From the NCBI RefSeq assembly GCF_001730285.1, contig NZ_MIJZ01000012.1, forward strand, positions 124,001 through 188,000: a stretch of 64,000 bases of DNA. Direction: 5' to 3'. This stretch comes from Enterococcus ureasiticus. GTDB taxonomy: Bacteria > Bacillota > Bacilli > Lactobacillales > Enterococcaceae. Made by a program: the position numbers and the translations under genes. The stretch's first letter is position 1. Each line of letters begins with the position of its first letter. The notes beneath the pieces are model-generated. The model searched no databases. It worked only from the letters and a program-made list of their open reading frames with translations, and was not told where the DNA came from. Below are positions 43,971 through 53,417 of this stretch, in pieces.

Positions 43971-46900
43971 TTATGGTGCATTGGTTAAAAGAAACTCGAC
44001 TTCTGTTGAATATGCTGCATCTTTATCAATTACCCCTGGAGGTACTTGTAAGAAGAAACCTTTGTCTGATGTCCAGGTTACACTATTGCTGGCTTCAGGA
44101 TTATTTTTGGTATAAACCGTTTGGAATCCACTATTTAAACTAACTGTGCTTGAGGCTTGTTTGGCTTTTAGCTCTGCACCTTTTAGTTGCTTAGCGTTAG
44201 CTCCACTCGTTTTGAATGGTTCACTCATTTTCGCTTGAATGACCCATGCTGATTTGATTTGACGACTATCCAATACCGTGAAGCCCCAATTTGGATCTGT
44301 TCGTTTAATTTCTTGACTGTAAGACTTGATTGTCTGAGTACCAAAGCTTAGTGATGCCAGTGGTGTAACGATTTGTAAATCAGGCCCACTACCAACGAAC
44401 GTTAGATTGTAGCTCAGTTGTAAATACTGATTACTTGTTGTGCTAGTCGGTTCTGTGACCAACACACTACCTGCCGCTTTTTCACCTACTGCTAGATTAA
44501 GTTTCGGATACGTCTTGAAGCCATTTGGTTGGATACGTGCATAGTTAGACGTTGATCCACTTGGAATAGTAAAGTAATTCGTCATGCTATTATAATGCGC
44601 AGCATATAGCGCATTTGTAGCTGTTGATTCTGTTGCGATTTCAACTTCTTTCGCTGTTAACTGATTGAAATATAGTGGTGTAAAGCCATTTTTGGTCACA
44701 ACGACAAACAATGTTTCCATATTGGATAATTCTTTCATTGGTTGCTCTGGACCTTGATTGGCCGTGTACAGGACATGTTGTCCTCCTTGTACATACAGTT
44801 TTAAAACATCCCCATAATTCACATCTAGTTTGCCATTTGTCCCCAAATCATTTATTACTTGTGCCGGTGTTCGAGCACCTAAAGCTTGGAGTGCTGAACC
44901 AGAAGAGGTTCCATTCGTTACCTCTTTCGCTTTCGCTTGCCCGGTTGCCTGACTAGACATATCAATACGCGTAAACTGGAAGAAGTATGCCCCTGTAGCT
45001 GACGCATTTACAAACGGCGTATTCGTATTTGCTTGTGGTAAATTACCGTAAGCGCTACGGATATATGGACGACCACTTTGATCTTCTTGTAAGGTAAATG
45101 CTAAACTTGATTGACCAAGATCAGTAATATTTGTTCCACTACCACCTAGAGCGATTGAATTGCCCCAAGTTACATTTACTGGAACATTCACTTCCATCGA
45201 TTGGCTTGAATTAGCCGCATTAGTCACCTTGACCGTCATTGAGCTACTTGTCGTAATACGATTAGTTACAGGAGCTGTGACTAAACTCACATTATAATTA
45301 GAGATTGTACTACTCCCATTTTTGACTTCATTGACCGTAGCTTTTAAAAGTGCATCTTTCCAATAACTTTCATCGGCTCCTAATGGAACAGTCTGAGGAA
45401 CTGCTTTAGCTGAAAACTCTGAAGTGATCGTGATCGTAATCGTTTTTTCAGCTGTTACACTGCCTTTTACTGCTTGAATCGTTGCTTTATATTGATTACC
45501 AGGACTTGCACTCGTTGTTAAATCCGTTGTTTTAACAGATACTGTCACACCTGTAGACAAGCCTGTAGCATTATCCCAGCCTACAGCTTTGGATTCTTTT
45601 AAAATCAACTTTTTGATATCCTCTGCTGATAAACCTGTTAAATCACCTTTTGCTAGTGAAAAATCGTCTGCTACAATGCTTAGGCCTGTTGTTGGTGCCG
45701 TTCCATCAACAACATTGACTGGCACATTGATGATTTTTGATTGAGTTGGTTCTTCTTTGTCGGTCATCTTCACTTGAATTGTTTGTATACCAAGTTTTGA
45801 TGTATCGACTTGAGCCCCTACATATTCATAAATCGCTGTGTGTCCAGGTAAGATCACAGGATCTTTGACCAATGCACTGGCAGCTTTTGTCCATGCTGAA
45901 TTTCTTTGAACCGTTTGTGCGATGGGTGAAGCACCAATACTGTACACATTGATTGCCATGGAATAATCATTTGAAGTTAAGGATTTCAATTTATCATTTG
46001 ATTCATAAACTCCTAGCATACCTGTCGTATAACTCTTGATCGTACCAGATTCATCGTTCAATACAGTCGGTAAGGTTGCTCTTGGAATTGTTAATCTGCC
46101 ATTAGACTCCTTGTTTCCGTCTGCTATGAATGGAATTTTATGCTCTTGCTGATTCGGATACGTTACATAAAGGGTTCCAAATCCCCCAATACTAGGAATA
46201 GAAGCTAAAGTGTAATCTGTGACAAAGTCACCGCCATTATAATCGGCATAAACATTCCAATCTTTCGGATTTGAGCTCAATCGCATATATGGCAACTCTG
46301 TCCCAGCAAAAACTTCATACCCTGCCCTTAAAGCTTGATTCGTTGCTACTGGGCGATAAGGTGCTCCCAATTGATAGGCACTATCAACATAATTTAGAAT
46401 AACGTGGTCTTTAGGATAATTGTATTGCTCGATTCCTGCTCGTGAAAAATCATGGTTAAACCAATTCAGAGAACTTAAATTCATTGGCACATCTGGATAA
46501 TTCCCCACCCAGCTACCGTAAGCTCCTGCTGCAAACATTGTATAATCCGACAAATAAGCACCAGACGAATCTTTAAGCTTGATCGCAAATTGTTTCCCTG
46601 CTTGAGGCTTCATATAAAACCCATTGTTATCACCTAAAGCATAGAGTGCTACTTTATCATTGTAGTAATTGGTGTCTACATTCTCCAACATCGCTAAGTT
46701 TCGTGTTGTCGAAGCTGTATTATACATAGATAAATTGATTGAAAAATTCAAATTCCTACTAAGCTTTATATCATAAACATAAATCAGCTGATTCTTTTGA
46801 TCGACTAAAATCTGTTTAAGCTCGTTGCCCTTTTTTAAATAGTATTGACTTTCAAACATTGCATCTAATATCCCATAACCGATTCCCATAACTCTATCTG

Positions 46901-48584
46901 CTGCATGTGATCCTATTAAACCGTTAATGTCGTTTGGATATACGGCCTGCCCATTAACAAAGGGGATCGTGGATACTTTAGCATTATTATGAACATAAGC
47001 TACTTCCGAAGCATCCTTCACAATAAACCCTTGTTGTACTGTAGCACCCGGCCCAGCAACGGTCAGCCCTCTTTTTGGAAAACTGATTTGAGACCCATTG
47101 ATTGGATTTGTGATTATTGCTTTCTCATTCAAAGGAATAGAAGTCCATCCATCTAATGAATTTCCGAATATATCATCAAAGGCACTTCTAGACATATTGT
47201 TAGTTGAAGCACCTGATGTGCCAGCGAATATCTCATCACTCAACAGTGTGTAGGCTCTTTTAGCGGTCTTAACTGAATTATCTGGTAATGTCATAGAGAA
47301 AGTAAGCTCGTATACTCCGACGGTCGATTCTCCAGTTAAACCACCTAAGTCAGTAATCTCAATCGGTACGTCCGCTCCTGTTGTCAGGTCCCATGCATTG
47401 ATTTTCAGCTTATCCTTTAAAATATTGTTTAATTGCGTAGGATCATTCCCACTGATTTCGGATTGTTTAATAATATTCATTCCACGAGTTGTACCGAAAG
47501 CTACCTTCTTTTCTACAATAGTATTAACTTCATTGGTAACTGTAATCGGAACTGGAATTACTGTAGAAATCTCTGGCTTCTTCTTATCAGCCATTTTTAT
47601 GTAGCCCCAATTGAACCCTGTCTTGCTGGTATCAAATGTGTTTTTCGGCTCTGTCGGTGTTCCCGCTTTATCTGCTACCCATTCATAGGTTGCATCTGTT
47701 GCCTCAAGAGATGAAATAGTTTGATAGTTGGCAAAAATTGAACTAGCATTTTTTCCCATATCTAAGGTCTCATTCTGAGCTACTGAAATGGAGGAAGGAG
47801 ATTTTAGCGTTGCACCAAAAATAGTTACTGTTCTAGTTGTAGTAGCTGACTCTCCATTTAAATCCACCGTAAATGTTGCTGTGTAATCGCCAATTTTATC
47901 GTTTGTGATCTTGGTTTCTGATACAGAAGCGCTTAGCTCTGAACCATTACTCATATCCCAAGCGCTTAGATTGGCTTTGGCTTGGATCAATGCGTGTAGC
48001 TCTTCATTTGTCTTATCCTTTATTTCATCTGGATAAAGAATAATCTGAGCATCTGCTTTGATCATTGCTTGATTCGTCAAGACTGCTGTCGTATTACTAT
48101 CCGTTACGCTGACTGGAATTGGTACTTGAATACTTGAAGAACCATTTTTTTCAGTGATCTTAACATAGATTGTTTGAAATCCAACGGCAGCACTACTTGG
48201 CTCGATAATTGCGCCCGTACTGTCCACGTATTCCCAATCAATACCAGATGAAGGTGTGGGAATCGTCAATCCTGTTATTAATTTAGCTACTTCTTTTTGT
48301 GACGTTCCAGCCGTAGGAAACTGACTATTTTGCGTAATTGTCACAACTTTTGGTGTAGCTTGTAGCCCTTGTTCATTTGTAACCATAGGTAACTTTGGGT
48401 TTAAACTGCTAGAAATTTGAATTACCTTGTCTTCAGTAGCCGCTTTTTTATCTTGCGTTACTCCAGCTTCTGTTTCTGCTTTCAGAGCTGTACTAGCTTG
48501 GCTCACCCAAATACCTAATCCTAGGATCGTAATACCAATACCTAATAAATGCCACTTCTTTATTTTTGTTTGTTGTTGCTTCAT
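43971..48584 (-). CDS. Giant cell-surface protein with divergent C-terminal WxL domain
   Basis: About 1,537 residues from ATG 48584. A long type II-like leader (KKWHLLGIGITILGLGIWVSQAS) gives a signal peptide. Several Ig-like modules follow (segments such as VPIPVSVTD and VPVNVVDG repeat). A central region of about 400 residues is probably globular and is followed by further Ig-like modules. The end is WxL-like, but its motifs read SAWVIQA and VEFLLTNAP, departing from WxL at both sites. An alternative TTG start at 48653 follows GAGAGGAGG less well. An eight-codon frame (ATGATGATGGAAAG...TAA) lies just before the ribosome site. It is the first of the structural genes and probably an adhesin. 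Confidence 0.85.
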   Translation of the reverse strand: MKQQQTKIKKWHLLGIGITILGLGIWVSQASTALKAETEAGVTQDKKAATEDKVIQISSSLNPKLPMVTNEQGLQATPKVVTITQNSQFPTAGTSQKEVAKLITGLTIPTPSSGIDWEYVDSTGAIIEPSSAAVGFQTIYVKITEKNGSSSIQVPIPVSVTDSNTTAVLTNQAMIKADAQIILYPDEIKDKTNEELHALIQAKANLSAWDMSNGSELSASVSETKITNDKIGDYTATFTVDLNGESATTTRTVTIFGATLKSPSSISVAQNETLDMGKNASSIFANYQTISSLEATDATYEWVADKAGTPTEPKNTFDTSKTGFNWGYIKMADKKKPEISTVIPVPITVTNEVNTIVEKKVAFGTTRGMNIIKQSEISGNDPTQLNNILKDKLKINAWDLTTGADVPIEITDLGGLTGESTVGVYELTFSMTLPDNSVKTAKRAYTLLSDEIFAGTSGASTNNMSRSAFDDIFGNSLDGWTSIPLNEKAIITNPINGSQISFPKRGLTVAGPGATVQQGFIVKDASEVAYVHNNAKVSTIPFVNGQAVYPNDINGLIGSHAADRVMGIGYGILDAMFESQYYLKKGNELKQILVDQKNQLIYVYDIKLSRNLNFSINLSMYNTASTTRNLAMLENVDTNYYNDKVALYALGDNNGFYMKPQAGKQFAIKLKDSSGAYLSDYTMFAAGAYGSWVGNYPDVPMNLSSLNWFNHDFSRAGIEQYNYPKDHVILNYVDSAYQLGAPYRPVATNQALRAGYEVFAGTELPYMRLSSNPKDWNVYADYNGGDFVTDYTLASIPSIGGFGTLYVTYPNQQEHKIPFIADGNKESNGRLTIPRATLPTVLNDESGTIKSYTTGMLGVYESNDKLKSLTSNDYSMAINVYSIGASPIAQTVQRNSAWTKAASALVKDPVILPGHTAIYEYVGAQVDTSKLGIQTIQVKMTDKEEPTQSKIINVPVNVVDGTAPTTGLSIVADDFSLAKGDLTGLSAEDIKKLILKESKAVGWDNATGLSTGVTVSVKTTDLTTSASPGNQYKATIQAVKGSVTAEKTITITITSEFSAKAVPQTVPLGADESYWKDALLKATVNEVKNGSSTISNYNVSLVTAPVTNRITTSSSMTVKVTNAANSSQSMEVNVPVNVTWGNSIALGGSGTNITDLGQSSLAFTLQEDQSGRPYIRSAYGNLPQANTNTPFVNASATGAYFFQFTRIDMSSQATGQAKAKEVTNGTSSGSALQALGARTPAQVINDLGTNGKLDVNYGDVLKLYVQGGQHVLYTANQGPEQPMKELSNMETLFVVVTKNGFTPLYFNQLTAKEVEIATESTATNALYAAHYNSMTNYFTIPSGSTSNYARIQPNGFKTYPKLNLAVGEKAAGSVLVTEPTSTTSNQYLQLSYNLTFVGSGPDLQIVTPLASLSFGTQTIKSYSQEIKRTDPNWGFTVLDSRQIKSAWVIQAKMSEPFKTSGANAKQLKGAELKAKQASSTVSLNSGFQTVYTKNNPEASNSVTWTSDKGFFLQVPPGVIDKDAAYSTEVEFLLTNAP

Positions 48585-48720
48585 TGGACTGCTTTCACTC
48601 CTTACATCACTGTTCTTTCCATCATCATTTAGAAGACCGCCACCTCCTCTCAAGCTGTTTACACATTATTTTCATCCTATTCAATAAGAAGTAGAAGAAA
48701 ATAAAATTGGAATTTACCGT

Positions 48721-49257
48721 CTACTTCTCAACAGCTACTCTGGTATATTTATAAACGGTTCCTATTGAAACATTACAAGCTCTCGCAACTTCTTGGATCG
48801 TCATATGTTCTTTATCATACATATAACGAATCCGTTCGATGATATCCAAATCAATAGCAGGCCTACCGCTTGCTGTTCCATTTTTCTTAGCTGTTTCTAA
48901 TGCTTCATCTGCTCTAATTCGATAGGCCTTTTTATCATGAGTCGCCATTAAGTATAGAAATTCTATATAGAGCCCATTAGTAAACACATTTGTTTTAGAG
49001 AACTCGTTGATGATCAACGAACCCTTATTCTTTTTAATGAGTGTCAAAATAGGATATAATTGGTTGATCGTAAATTTACTACCAATACTCGCTAAATCGA
49101 CGATGATCATCTCGTGATCGATATTCTCCTTTACAAACTGTTCAAAACTGTCGATTTCTGTTAAATAAATATCACGATCGACAATCGATTCACATCCTAG
49201 TTGATATAGAATTTCATACTCTTCATTAGACGATCGGTTCGTATAACCAATTTTCAT
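48721..49257 (-). CDS. Resolvase-like serine recombinase homologue, probably catalytically inactive
   Basis: About 178 residues from ATG 49257 (AAGGAG 8 bases upstream). The N-terminal fold follows the resolvase pattern (MKIGYTNRSS.., IIVDLASIGSK), and the C-terminus has a Hin-type HTH (GRPAIDLDIIERIRYM, TIQEVARACNVSIGTVYKY). Active resolvases have LDRLxR at the position that here reads LASIGS, so catalytic arginines are missing. It is next to the WxL genes and an Mga-like gene and may act as a DNA-binding regulator. Confidence 0.75.
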   Translation of the reverse strand: MKIGYTNRSSNEEYEILYQLGCESIVDRDIYLTEIDSFEQFVKENIDHEMIIVDLASIGSKFTINQLYPILTLIKKNKGSLIINEFSKTNVFTNGLYIEFLYLMATHDKKAYRIRADEALETAKKNGTASGRPAIDLDIIERIRYMYDKEHMTIQEVARACNVSIGTVYKYTRVAVEK

Positions 49258-49393
49258 ATCTGCCACTCCTTTTCTTTATTATATTTTTTTATTATAAATA
49301 TATTTTTTGCAAACTATCTCGTTTGCTCAAAACTCATGTTACGTGAATATCATGCGCTATTCTACTTCAAAATCCTTATTAAACAACTGATGT

Positions 49394-49435
49394 TTTAGAA
49401 ATAAAAATAAACAGAATCTTATTTTTATTTCTAAA
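49394..49435. repeat. AT-only inverted repeat in the 49258-49640 gap
   Basis: A perfect 17-bp inverted repeat (arms 49394-49410 and 49419-49435, 8-base loop) between divergent regulator genes. It has almost no G or C, so an operator is more likely than a terminator. Nothing else was seen in this gap of about 380 bases. Confidence 0.55.
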
Positions 49436-49640
49436 TTATACGTTCAACCCTTGATATCATTGCAATCACAGATTGTTCGATATTTCACTCTTATCATTCA
49501 AAAACTGGCAATTAAAATAAAAAAAGTTCAAAACAAACAATTTAATCTGTTAAAAGTAAGCTCGCATGACTATAATAATTGTGAGGTGAAGACTTATTGA
49601 AAATCTATTAGACAATCAAGAAAAGAGATCTCTACTCTTT

Positions 49641-51077
49641 TTGAGAACGCTTTATAACAATGAACGCTGGTTCACTGAAAAAGAACTATCAAAAATTGGA
49701 AAGTGCTCATCTGATGCAACTTATCGAACATTGAATCTTTTAAGACAAATTAAATATGACCAAAACGATAGCCTTGAAATTATTAGTAAAAAAAATAAGG
49801 GCTTTTTTTTACAAGTAACACCGCTACACTCCATTGGAGAAACAGAAAGCTTGTTTATCAAAGACACTATCAGCTATCGATTGATCGACTTGATTTTTCA
49901 AGAACAAGGATATACTTTGGCGGACTTAGCAGATATTTTTTATGTCTCAACTAGTACGATTTATCGAAAACTCAAAAGCTTAGCCACTTATTTCAATGAG
50001 AATGGGCTGACGCTTAATATGAATAATTTTGTGATCTCAGGACCTGAATATTTGATCAGAGAATTTTTTTACCGCTTTTATTGGTCTGTTATCAAAAGTT
50101 CACAATGGCCATTTAAATCGATCTCGTTTGAAGATATCTCAGAAAGTTATGATAGAAAAATGGCTGCTATGTCTTTTCAATTAACAGAAACTGAGCGACT
50201 TCAATTTTTATATCGGTTAGCAATCAATCAAATCCGATATGAGCATCAACATTTTATAATTACAGCTCCTGATAAATATGTAGTCGATCCCTATCTTCAG
50301 CGCTATTCCTATTATATGAAGCCCTTCATAAAAGCTAATGTACCAAGTACTTATCAGACCAACGAATGGACCTTTTTAGCATTGATTTTAATATCAAATC
50401 CTGTTTTTGATGAACTTCATGGCGATTATGAAATCAAAGTGAAGTGGCATAAAAAAAAGAAAACACTCGCTTATGTATTTGCTATAAGCTTGATCCACTC
50501 TTATAAAAGACGAAATGAACGGCTTGTATTTATAAATGAAAATAAACTTATTTTCAAACTTATTTCTTCTTATATATATACCGTTATTTTTTCAGATTTG
50601 ACTATTCATCATTCAACGATTCCAAACGTCCTAGATTCCATCGAAGAGACTAATCGTCCTTTTTTTAAACAGTCACAATTAATTATGAAAAGCGTGCTCC
50701 ATCTTTTTCCGAAAAGCAGAATTCACTTTGATCAAGACTATTTACTTTACAATATCCTGCTAATTTTTAGTTCTTCTATCAACATTCAAGATATTAAAAA
50801 GGAAATTTTCGTAAAATTAATCTGTACCGTAGAGCCACTCAGTGAGGAATACCTGAGTCAAAAATTGCTCAAGCAGTCTAGTCACAATTTGATCATTCAT
50901 ACTGGAACCAAGCAGCAAGTCTATAATGAGCAATACGATCTATTACTATCCGATTTCCATTTCGACGAACAGGACCATCCCTTAGCCTCAAACATTTATA
51001 TTTGGGACTTCCCACCTAATGAACGAGACTGGAAGAATATATTCGCACTTATAGAATCTATTGCTAATCAAGAATAG
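49641..51077 (+). CDS. Mga-like helix-turn-helix transcriptional regulator
   Basis: 478 residues from TTG 49641. The frame is open back to 49590 and a better start may be ATT at 49596, with GAGGTG 7 bases upstream; this would add ENLLDNQEKRSLLFL, the expected first helix. Two winged HTH regions (about 1-60 and 85-130, LADLADIFYVSTSTIYRKL) are followed by a long PRD-like middle and an EIIB-like end (LIIHTGTKQQVYNEQYDLLLSD). Mga-type proteins activate surface-protein genes, so the WxL locus is the likely target. Confidence 0.85.
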   Translation: MRTLYNNERWFTEKELSKIGKCSSDATYRTLNLLRQIKYDQNDSLEIISKKNKGFFLQVTPLHSIGETESLFIKDTISYRLIDLIFQEQGYTLADLADIFYVSTSTIYRKLKSLATYFNENGLTLNMNNFVISGPEYLIREFFYRFYWSVIKSSQWPFKSISFEDISESYDRKMAAMSFQLTETERLQFLYRLAINQIRYEHQHFIITAPDKYVVDPYLQRYSYYMKPFIKANVPSTYQTNEWTFLALILISNPVFDELHGDYEIKVKWHKKKKTLAYVFAISLIHSYKRRNERLVFINENKLIFKLISSYIYTVIFSDLTIHHSTIPNVLDSIEETNRPFFKQSQLIMKSVLHLFPKSRIHFDQDYLLYNILLIFSSSINIQDIKKEIFVKLICTVEPLSEEYLSQKLLKQSSHNLIIHTGTKQQVYNEQYDLLLSDFHFDEQDHPLASNIYIWDFPPNERDWKNIFALIESIANQE

Positions 51078-51124
51078 CTTATAATGCTGTTAAAGATGTT
51101 TTATTTTCAATAGCATTGCACAAT

Positions 51125-51165
51125 AAAAAAAAGCCGAAGAGAAATTAATCTCTTCGACTTTTTTT
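51125..51165. terminator. Bidirectional terminator between Mga-like and UvrA-like genes
   Basis: A stem of about 10 bp (GCCGAAGAGA with TCTCTTCGAC) is flanked by A and T runs, between convergent genes. Confidence 0.85.
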
Positions 51166-51176
51166 AGTTTATAATA

Positions 51177-53399
51177 CTAGATAAATTGTCCTGTAATTGA
51201 AGTACTCTGTTTTATGTCTCCTGGTTTTCCTTCAAAAACAATTTCCCCACCTTGATTACCGCCATCAGGGCCAATATCAACGATCCAATCCCCCTGCTTG
51301 ATCAAATCAACATGATGCTCGATCACAATAACCGTATTGCCTTGATCAACCAAATGATTCATGATTTCCGTCAAGTGTTCGATATCCGATAAATGAAGTC
51401 CCGTTGATGGTTCATCTAAAACGTAAATACTGCCTTTTTTGTAAAACTCACTGGCTAATTTCATCCGCTGACATTCCCCGCCAGATAAGGTATTCATCGG
51501 TTGTCCTAAGGTTAAATAGCTCAAACCAACTTGTTCCATTGCTTCGATTTTTTTCAAAATTGCCGGCTCTTTGAAGAATGCCAATGCCTCTTCAACTGTC
51601 AATGCTAATACTTCTGTGATGTTTTTTCCTTGGAACTGATAATCTAACACTTCTTGTTTATAGCGTTTGCCATGACACACATCACATTCGCTTTTTATCG
51701 CTTCCATAAACGCTAAATTTGTCTCGATGAATCCTTGCCCTTTACAATTTTCACAGCCGCCTTTGGAATTATAGCTAAATAATGAAGGCGAAACATCGTT
51801 GGCTTTTCCAAATAGCTTTCTGATGTTGTCCATGATCCCAATATACGTTGCTGGATTTGAACGTGAATTTGTTTGAGCTGCAGCTTGATCGATTACGATG
51901 GTTTCAGGAAATTCTGATAAGAAGGATTCTTTGACCAAGGTACTTTTCCCTGATCCTGCCACACCTGTAATCATCGTTAAGGTCTTTTTAGGAATACGTA
52001 AAGCTGTCTCCTTTAAGTTATGCTTACTTGAAAGACGTCCTTGGTAAAAATCGACTGCTGGTCTAACCTGTTTTTTCAACTCTGTTTGATTTTTCAAGCA
52101 GTTTCCTGTTAGCGTGTCTGACTCGAGTAAGTCCTTATACGTTCCTTCAAACATAATATTTCCACCATGTTTTCCTGCCTGAGGACCAACTTCAATCACA
52201 TGGTCGGCAATTTTAATCACATCTGGATCATGTTCGATCACAATCACAGTATTGCCTTTATCTCTTAGTTTGAACAACAATTCATTTAGACGATGAACAT
52301 CTCTAGGATGCAGTCCGATGCTTGGTTCATCAAATATGTAAATCAAATCCACCAGACTATTATTTAAATGCTTGACCATCTTGACCCGTTGAGACTCACC
52401 GCCAGATAATGTTGCGGTTTCTCGATCTAAACTTAAATAGCCTAACCCAATTTCAACTAAGTGACTGATTTTTTCTTTCAGATTTTTAATGATCGGCGTA
52501 GCATTTGGGATTTCGATTGTTTCTAAGACATCCAGCATTTTAATCAATTCGATAGAAGTAAAATCTGCAATTGAATAGTCCCCGACTGTTACAGCTAACG
52601 AAGCTTGTGACAAGCGTTTTCCTTGGCAAAGCGGACAAGTTGCTTCATGGGTATATTCATTAATCAGTTTCTGGGTTCGTGGTGATATTTCACCTTCTTT
52701 TTGCAAATAGAGGCGATTGAACTTTGCAAATAACCCTTCATATGTGAAATTAACATCCTCGATTTTAACTTTAATGTCTTTTCCATAAAGCAGTGTATCC
52801 AATTCTTGCTCTGTATACTCTGAAATTTTCTTATCGTTGTCAAATAAGCCTGAATCTAAATAGCCTTTCATATGCCATTCTGTATTTTTAAACGCAGAAA
52901 ACTGGATCGCTCCACTGTTTAAAGACTGTGAAGGATCTAAAAATTTATCTTCATCGATTCTCAGTGTTCGCCCAATCCCTTGACACTCCGGACACATACC
53001 AGCTTGATCATTAAAGGAAAAATAATTGGCTGTTCCAATACTAGGCTTCCCAAATCTTGAAAAAAGCACGCGCAGCAAAGGATTGATATCTGTGATCGTT
53101 CCTAATGTTGAACGAGAATTGCCACCTAAACGCTTTTGATTGATAACCACTGAAGTCGATAAATTTTCAATGCTGTCCACATCTGGGTGCTGATATTTTG
53201 GTAGAAAATTTTGTATGAACGCACTAAAGGTTTCATTTAATTGTCGTTGCGATTCATTGGCGATCGTTTCAAATACAATCGAAGATTTTCCTGAACCCGA
53301 AACACCTGTAAAAACAGTTATTTTTCGTTTCGGTATTTTTACTGAGACATTTTTTAAATTATTTTCTCGTGCCCCATTAATTGTTACATATTCTGTCAT
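51177..53399 (-). CDS. UvrA-like ABC ATPase (short, UvrA2-type)
   Basis: 740 residues, about 200 shorter than housekeeping UvrA. Walker A sequences are GVSGSGKSS and GVAGSGKST; signatures are LSGGESQR and LSGGECQR; both D-loops are complete (FDEPSIGLH, LDEPSTGLH). Zinc cysteines are CPECQGIG, CPLCQGK, CENCKGQGF and CDVCHGKR. UvrA2 proteins are often linked to resistance to DNA-binding drugs, usually without UvrB. Its 5' leader region is filled with five hairpin repeats, and a MerR-type regulator is divergent. Confidence 0.9.
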   Translation of the reverse strand: MTEYVTINGARENNLKNVSVKIPKRKITVFTGVSGSGKSSIVFETIANESQRQLNETFSAFIQNFLPKYQHPDVDSIENLSTSVVINQKRLGGNSRSTLGTITDINPLLRVLFSRFGKPSIGTANYFSFNDQAGMCPECQGIGRTLRIDEDKFLDPSQSLNSGAIQFSAFKNTEWHMKGYLDSGLFDNDKKISEYTEQELDTLLYGKDIKVKIEDVNFTYEGLFAKFNRLYLQKEGEISPRTQKLINEYTHEATCPLCQGKRLSQASLAVTVGDYSIADFTSIELIKMLDVLETIEIPNATPIIKNLKEKISHLVEIGLGYLSLDRETATLSGGESQRVKMVKHLNNSLVDLIYIFDEPSIGLHPRDVHRLNELLFKLRDKGNTVIVIEHDPDVIKIADHVIEVGPQAGKHGGNIMFEGTYKDLLESDTLTGNCLKNQTELKKQVRPAVDFYQGRLSSKHNLKETALRIPKKTLTMITGVAGSGKSTLVKESFLSEFPETIVIDQAAAQTNSRSNPATYIGIMDNIRKLFGKANDVSPSLFSYNSKGGCENCKGQGFIETNLAFMEAIKSECDVCHGKRYKQEVLDYQFQGKNITEVLALTVEEALAFFKEPAILKKIEAMEQVGLSYLTLGQPMNTLSGGECQRMKLASEFYKKGSIYVLDEPSTGLHLSDIEHLTEIMNHLVDQGNTVIVIEHHVDLIKQGDWIVDIGPDGGNQGGEIVFEGKPGDIKQSTSITGQFI

Positions 53400-53417
53400 A
53401 AAAATCCTCCTTAAAAT

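Noticed and set aside
48721-49257. Active DNA invertase controlling the surface locus
   Set aside because: Catalytic arginines are missing and no inverted recombination sites flanking a promoter were found.
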